From contig NC_052135.2 in the NCBI RefSeq assembly GCF_016086655.4, positions 16,644,363-16,708,362 on the forward strand: 64,000 nt of DNA, given 5' to 3'. The translations under genes and the position numbers were made by a program. This document shows positions 59,138-64,000 of this stretch, piece by piece. The notes beneath the pieces were generated by a model, which had not been told where the DNA came from, searched no databases, and was given only the letters and a program-made list of their open reading frames with translations. Source of the DNA: Lepeophtheirus salmonis (lineage: Eukaryota; Arthropoda; Copepoda; Siphonostomatoida; Caligidae). The stretch's first letter is position 1. Each line of letters opens with the position of its first letter.

Positions 59138-59459
59138 GGTTACATATGAAACTTTAATCTTTAATATGTAACTGTTATTTTTCACTGGGGTTTTCCCGTA
59201 TCTTTTCCCCATGGAATATTCGTGTGAGGGAGCACCTACCTCTTGATCCCTTTTGTTATCCATTAGTTTTACAAAATACATAGTAGAAAAAATAGATAAT
59301 TGGGCTCATTAATCTCTAAGATCGTTTTGACACAATCCATAATTTTGATCCTGTAGTCCCCACCACACACAAATTAAGGAACTATTGCTCTTTACTAGAA
59401 TTTTTTTGGTAAGGATGAAATAATTTTGAAAGATTTATTTTCTTAAAAGATGTCATTCG
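59138..59459. other. AT-rich stretch, no gene seen
   Basis: Nothing recognisable. Confidence 0.4.
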
Positions 59460-59705
59460 GACATATTATGCAGCAGAACAAAAAATTTAAAATTTGATTT
59501 TTTTTTTTGAATAGTTATAGATTTTTAAATTTTTTTTGTAAGAATTTTTAATATGTGAAATTGGATTTTTTCAAAAAAATTTAATATTTGAAACTTTTTG
59601 TGAATGGGTATGGATTTTTGAACTTTAATTTTGATTTTTTTTTTTTTCTTATAAATTTAATTGAAAATTTTTTTTTTTGTCAAAAATGAATTTCACCAAA
59701 AGAAA
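59460..59705. repeat. Family C-like AT-rich periodic repeat
   Basis: It has repeated AATAG.TATGGATTTTTGAA-like units separated by T runs and AATTTAATAT, as in 53155-53720. There are no clear ends. Confidence 0.35.
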
Positions 59706-59852
59706 AAAGGGATAATTATGAATAAATGAATACATAAAATGTTTACATTCAAAATTGATACAATATTAAAAAGTAATTAAGACAAAATAATGTATTGTCT
59801 TGAAATATGACAAGTCTTTATTCACAAGGGGGTTTGCTCCATTTACCCTCGT

Positions 59853-59890
59853 AGTCATGGGCTTTGCAACTAGTCATGGGCTTTGCAACT
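59853..59890 (+). repeat. Perfect 19-base tandem duplication
   Basis: AGTCATGGGCTTTGCAACT occurs twice in immediate succession. It looks like a recent replication-slippage event. Confidence 0.9.
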
Positions 59891-60214
59891 CGAGTCCCCA
59901 TTGCAAGTAAGAATGAACGCTCTAGTTCCAATCTTTGATTAAGTTATTATCATCCTAAAAATTAAGATATTTGGTAAAAAGGTACAAAATTGCTCTTGAA
60001 TAATATTAATAATCTGAAATATATAATAATTGTGAGTCCTAAACATTTTTTCATCGAATTTATGTCTAGAAATTTGTTAAAAGCAACTCAGTACTTTTTA
60101 AATAATATAATTTTCATTTAATCCTGTTTAGTAACACAACATTAAAATGGATATTTGAGCAAAATAAGACTATATTTACATTACTAGTTGCTACATATAA
60201 TATTTTAGGTTACT
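59891..60214. other. AT-rich stretch, no gene seen
   Basis: Nothing recognisable. Confidence 0.4.
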
Positions 60215-60575
60215 TGGATTAAATTAATGGACTTGATTTTTGGAATTTCTTGAAAAAATTTCAGATATTATGTTTTTCGAAAAAAAAATCAAATATTAAT
60301 GTTTTTCAAAATAAATTTCCAAAATCCATTAAATAAATTAAATATTAAATAATTTGGACAAAAAATTATAAAATCTACAGCTGTTCAAAAAATTTATATT
60401 TTTTGGAAAAAAATTTGAAAAATCCAAAGGTATTATTATAAAATTGAATTTGTGTAGAAAAAAATTTGAAAAATGGAATTTAATTTCCTTGTAAAAAGAC
60501 AAAATTCCTTAATTGGGGGTGTGGGAGGCTGCAGGCCTCCAGCCCAATCCCTGAGGACGCCCTTAGTAAGATATT
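60215..60575 (-). mobile_element. Family C MITE, copy C2 (reverse)
   Basis: Read on the - strand from 60575 it starts TAAGGGCGTCCTCAGGGATT then GGGCTGGAGGCCTGCAGCC, which corresponds to the left part of C1 (GGGGCGTCAGCAGGGGTGGG then CTGGAGACC). The AT-rich periodic interior follows. The other terminus is not recognisable. Confidence 0.5.
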
Positions 60576-61079
60576 TTCTATATCTTATAATTATTTTTAT
60601 ATGCATTGTTGGGATAGACTATAATAATATTATTTGAAACCTCGATTCTAAACCCCGGAATTTGGTAATATCTCAGAAAGTAATGAAGAGCCATCTCAAA
60701 AAAATTAGGTTAAGGGAGTATGTGATATGTCCATTTAACTTTAACTGTTAGTGAACGCTCTTTCTATAAAGTGAAAGTAAATTGTTTAAAAATGAACCCC
60801 AAAAGTTAAACGAATTTAATTACATTATAAACAGATGAAAGATTCAAATAAATACGTCATTTATACTTTGTATAATTTTTCTTGACTATTTCATCCGTTT
60901 TTAGACATAATTATAAATATTAACAATAAAAATACTTGTATGTATAAAGGACATAGATTATATATTATATGCTAATCAAATAAAAAAAAAACAAGTGGTC
61001 CATTAAACTAAGAACACTTTCAATTTAAACTTCAGTAAGATATAATTGATTAATTTACATCATAATTTCAACAAAATTA
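60576..61079. other. AT-rich stretch, no gene seen
   Basis: Nothing recognisable. Confidence 0.4.
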
Positions 61080-61084
61080 CTACA

Positions 61085-61450
61085 TTAAATACATGTGTAT
61101 CTTAGCTATCTTAATCGTTAATATAACTGCCCTTAGTGGCAATGATGACTTCCAGGTGGTAGTGGAAGGCCTTGTACCCGCTGCAGTTGTAGCCCTCTGT
61201 GAGTGTCCCATTGCTGGCTGATAGTTGCTTTGAGGGTCTTGGGGGTTGGATGATGGACAAAGCAGACCTTCACCTTGATATGCATCCATAAGGTATTATG
61301 ATCTGGGTTGGTATCTGGGCTGTAAGAGGGGCCAAAACTGCCAAAAAGAGTTTAAAAGAACTCAAAAGATTCTTTGCGTGGGCTCTCATGGACTTGATGA
61401 GATTTAACTCCTCCGGGTGGTGTTTTGCCTTTTAACAGAGCCCTTCTTCC
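61085..61450 (-). pseudogene. Mariner transposase C-terminal fragment M5
   Basis: On the - strand, YSPDTNPDHNTLWMHIKVKV (about 61325-61265) is the region of the third catalytic Asp and following Trp. It continues HHPTPKTLKATISQQWDTHR and, after a frameshift, AFHYHLEVIIATKG and SYIND (about 61160-61110). This is the usual C-terminal order of mariner transposases (LKA.I...W, then the A.....R...I...GG.I type end). The upstream part to 61450 is not clearly assignable. There is no intact frame and no terminal repeats were found. A neighbouring family B copy starts at about 61565. Confidence 0.75.
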
Positions 61451-61564
61451 TCTCAAACGTTTGATACGATATGAACACATAATCCATACTCCATAAATAG
61501 GTTGTCCCACTAATTGTAAGTATCTATATATTGAAAAAAAAAATGACCTTAATTGCGTGCGAGA

Positions 61565-61885
61565 ATTTTGGAAGTTGCTATTTTTTTTAATGTTGTTATC
61601 ATTATGATTTAAATCTTTAAGAGGAGACATCGTAGTATAAATCTCGTTATTTCATTCATCTTAGAGAGTAACACCAAGGATTGGCTGAGGAGTTGTAAGT
61701 TTAATTCATTGTCGGACTTGGACTAAAATTTGCAGGAATTTCTGCCTATATCTTTGCTAGATGGATTGAAATTTGTATATATTTCCTTGCTCTCACGGTT
61801 GATTAGAGCTAACCTAATAAAACATAGTGACAGGTAAGCTGCTTTTCTCCAGAATAGTCTTCAAATTGTGAGGTTGTTAATTTTC
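61565..61885 (+). repeat. Family B repeat, copy B6
   Basis: The left part has ATTTTGGAAGTTGC, ATGTTGTTATCATTATGATT and AGAGAGTAACACCAAGGATT. The core has GAGGAGTTGTAAGTTTAATT, TTGTCGGACTTGGACTAAAA, TATCTTTGCTAGATGG, TTTCCTTGCTCTCAC and AAAACATAGTGACAGGTAAG. The right end is CTTCAAATTGTGAGGTTG. Confidence 0.6.
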
Positions 61886-63055
61886 ATTTTTTTTTAACGA
61901 ACCGGTAAGTCATATTTTTTACAACTATAAGTATCAAATAAACATTTTTAAACACAAAACCACAACTAATAAACATATATGTAATAGAGAAAAACTGTCA
62001 AAATGACTGCTTGGCCATTCTTATATAATATTAAAGGAGTAAATATTTTGTCATATGGATATATACTGCAATCAGATAAATAACATACCTCTGTGTGAGC
62101 AATTAATTGATTAATGATATGCACTCAACCAAATATCTAACTGAGTATTTAGTAAGAAAACAAAACAAGTTACATAATCCCACTCACTAAGGGCTCCACA
62201 AACCTACAAATGTACTCATGTATTAGATATTTGCTTCTGTTTTATTCCTTGATTAATGGACCTCATAGAGACATGAAAGATATATTTTATTAAAATAATT
62301 TTGTTATGATATTTAGTACAAATGTTTACTCCATAAATAAATAAATTTGCAGAGAGATTAGATAATGTTAAAAGCATTGATGACTTGATGGATCCATCTC
62401 ACAAATTATATTTGTCTATTGTTGTTTAATATTTTGAATATCCCTAGTTAATGTATCTATTTATATATTTTATGTAGGTATGTATATAATATATCAACGC
62501 ACAGCACGATAACCCAAAACAATACGTAACAAAGCAGAAAATCATATCATTTTCAAAGTAAAAAAACCTGTTAAACCCCCAACCATTTCATTGATATATC
62601 AAAACCTTGTATTACGTAAGACTTATCTCAAATAATAAAAATATACAAACACAAATATCCTGGTGGCTATTGCTTGGTCGATTGGTCGATTAACGTAAGA
62701 TGATTTCAAACACTACTTATTTTGAGCCCAACGTAAAGTTTTACAATAATAATATTTTTTTTTATATAAAAATCATAAACTATATGTAATCTACTCGAAT
62801 CAAACGGGGAGTTAATGAAACTATGAGCATAAAAGATTATCAAAGCTCCAAAAATATTTTGAAATGACATCACAATATCTGGTCTGCCAACATAAACACA
62901 ATTTTGAAGTGAAATATGAAAAATGAGAAAATTCCAATTTATATTTTTTACTTCATATATACGTACAACCAATATTCCCTAAATATATTTGTGTTACAAT
63001 AAAAAAATAATTTGAGCTATAGTTAAGAACCTATATTTGATATTTTATTATGACA
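61886..63055. other. AT-rich stretch, no gene seen
   Basis: An 88-codon - strand frame at 62706-62972 is unremarkable. Confidence 0.4.
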
Positions 63056-63145
63056 ATCAATTTTGGCTACTAACCTGGACCGATTTAATCCGATAGTTCG
63101 GTCCAGACTTCTATCTCAAACAGTAGACCGAAATGCTATACCTAG
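63056..63145. repeat. Short family A-like GGTC/GACC fragment
   Basis: CTGGACCGATTTAATCCGAT, TTCGGTCCAGAC and CAGTAGACCGAAAT resemble family A interior units. No termini are visible. Confidence 0.4.
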
Positions 63146-63785
63146 TTTTAAAATAATGGAATCATTTTATGATTTACTAGCAGAGCGTGCCTTTGATGCA
63201 ACTGAATAGAGGGGAGTGGAAACAAAGAACGAAGGCAGATAAAAAAATACAGAGGGAGGGATGTAGAAAGAACCTCTGCCTCTGGAAAAAGACTGAAGGA
63301 AAAGAGAACAAGAGAGCGAAATAAAAAAAAAAGAACGGAAATGATGTATTTTTCTTTCATTTTCGGTCAAAAACAGCCTCTTAATGACTTTAGGGCAAAA
63401 AAAAATCATAGCAATGTACTTGGTTATTTTACTGATCTGTAAGATTGTTTTGGATTCTATGGAGAAGAGTAAAATAAATAACACACTTATAAGTAATAAA
63501 TCTAGTAAAAATAAATGAATTATTTTTCCGATAGATAGCTTTAGTAATTGAGATCTCGCGTTGTATAAGTCCGATTGGGTTAAACTAGATTATATTAGAA
63601 ACATAAGCTTTTGTATTAAAAGTACATTTTACACAATATTATGATAACTTGACTCGGTATTGTTTAATCGAGCATCAAAGATGAACATGGGCAAAGTGCA
63701 TATTTTACCTATATCGGATAATTCTTGCTATGCTAATTAAACATTGAAACTAAAGAAAAAATACTGGATTTCTTTTTATTAGAAC
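63146..63785. other. Stretch without an identified gene
   Basis: Overlapping - strand frames at 63148-63484 come from a purine-rich tract (63220-63340) and are not convincing genes. Confidence 0.4.
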
Positions 63786-64000
63786 TTTTAAATAGAAGAT
63801 GCAACGCATTTCACTTCAAATGACGTTATTGTATGTGCCTATGTTCACAAATTTTAAAACTCATATGACATCATCAACAATTCATCTATAAGATATGCCT
63901 AGACGGAGTTCTAAATGAGACCAATCTAGAAATAATTGTTCTTTGGGATCGATCTGGATCACATCTTTCTTTGAGACCGCACATCCATAATTTCTTAAAA
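63786..64000 (+). mobile_element. Family A hAT-type MITE, copy A8 (cut by window end)
   Basis: It shares the family interior in order: CACTTCAAATGACGTTATTG, TTCACAAATTTTAAAACTCA, ATGACATCATCAACAATTCA then TCTATA, CTAAATGAGACCAATCTAGA and TTTGGGATCGATCTGGATCA. The right terminus lies beyond the window and the left terminus is not clear. Confidence 0.65.

Noticed and set aside
63148..63484. Overlapping Phe/Leu/Ser-rich frames on the - strand
   Set aside because: They arise from a purine-rich tract on the + strand (63220-63340), are mutually overlapping, and look like low-complexity sequence, not membrane proteins.
1..64000. CRISPR array, bacterial operon or prophage
   Set aside because: There are no regularly spaced identical repeats, no compact coding, and a spliced host gene with eukaryotic transposons is present.

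Overview
The window looks like nuclear DNA from an arthropod with a very AT-rich, transposon-loaded genome. By eye it is roughly 70% A+T. Long stretches have no open frame, there is a spliced host gene with GT/AG introns, and remnants of Tc1/mariner, hAT and LINE elements are frequent. The transposase types and the cyclin D sequence fit a copepod such as a sea louse (caligid). That species guess is inference from general familiarity, not a database match.

The only host gene I can name with confidence is a D-type cyclin (CycD) on the + strand at 50782-51919. It has two coding exons joined by a 235-base phase-0 intron and encodes 300 residues. It keeps the cyclin box and a C-terminal Thr-Pro site, but it lacks an N-terminal LxCxE retinoblastoma-binding motif. 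A GC-richer stretch at about 49790-50736 with good splice signals is probably its promoter and 5' leader. A polyadenylation signal lies at 52057, and two E2F-like sites lie just beyond it at about 52277-52316.

Nearly everything else that can be recognised is dead mobile DNA. From 19.6 to 24.9 kb there is a broken ZBED-type hAT transposase (- strand) with one probable terminus at 21390, a deleted mariner with matching terminal repeats (21620-22471), another mariner transposase remnant (+), and a 3'-truncated LINE with endonuclease and reverse-transcriptase pieces (-) fused directly onto it. Further mariner fragments lie at 26.6, 29.1, 40.3, 41.1 and 61.1 kb. One mariner with both ends intact but a broken transposase is at 46648-47858, and an internally deleted one that keeps only its DNA-binding domain is at about 48710-49235.

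Between these lie short non-autonomous repeat families that I define here by comparing copies within the window. Family A (at least 8 copies) has TAGTGTTG termini and 8-base target duplications, so it is a hAT-type MITE. Family B (6 or 7 copies) has GTAACACTAAC-type ends. Family C has TTCAGRGGCGT ends and an AT-rich internal periodicity. Family D (4 copies) ends near a TTGACGTGCCAC motif. There is also a fold-back element at 5.5-6.0 kb and a few small tandem duplications. I found no CRISPR array, rRNA or credible tRNA. The rest is AT-rich sequence in which I see no gene.
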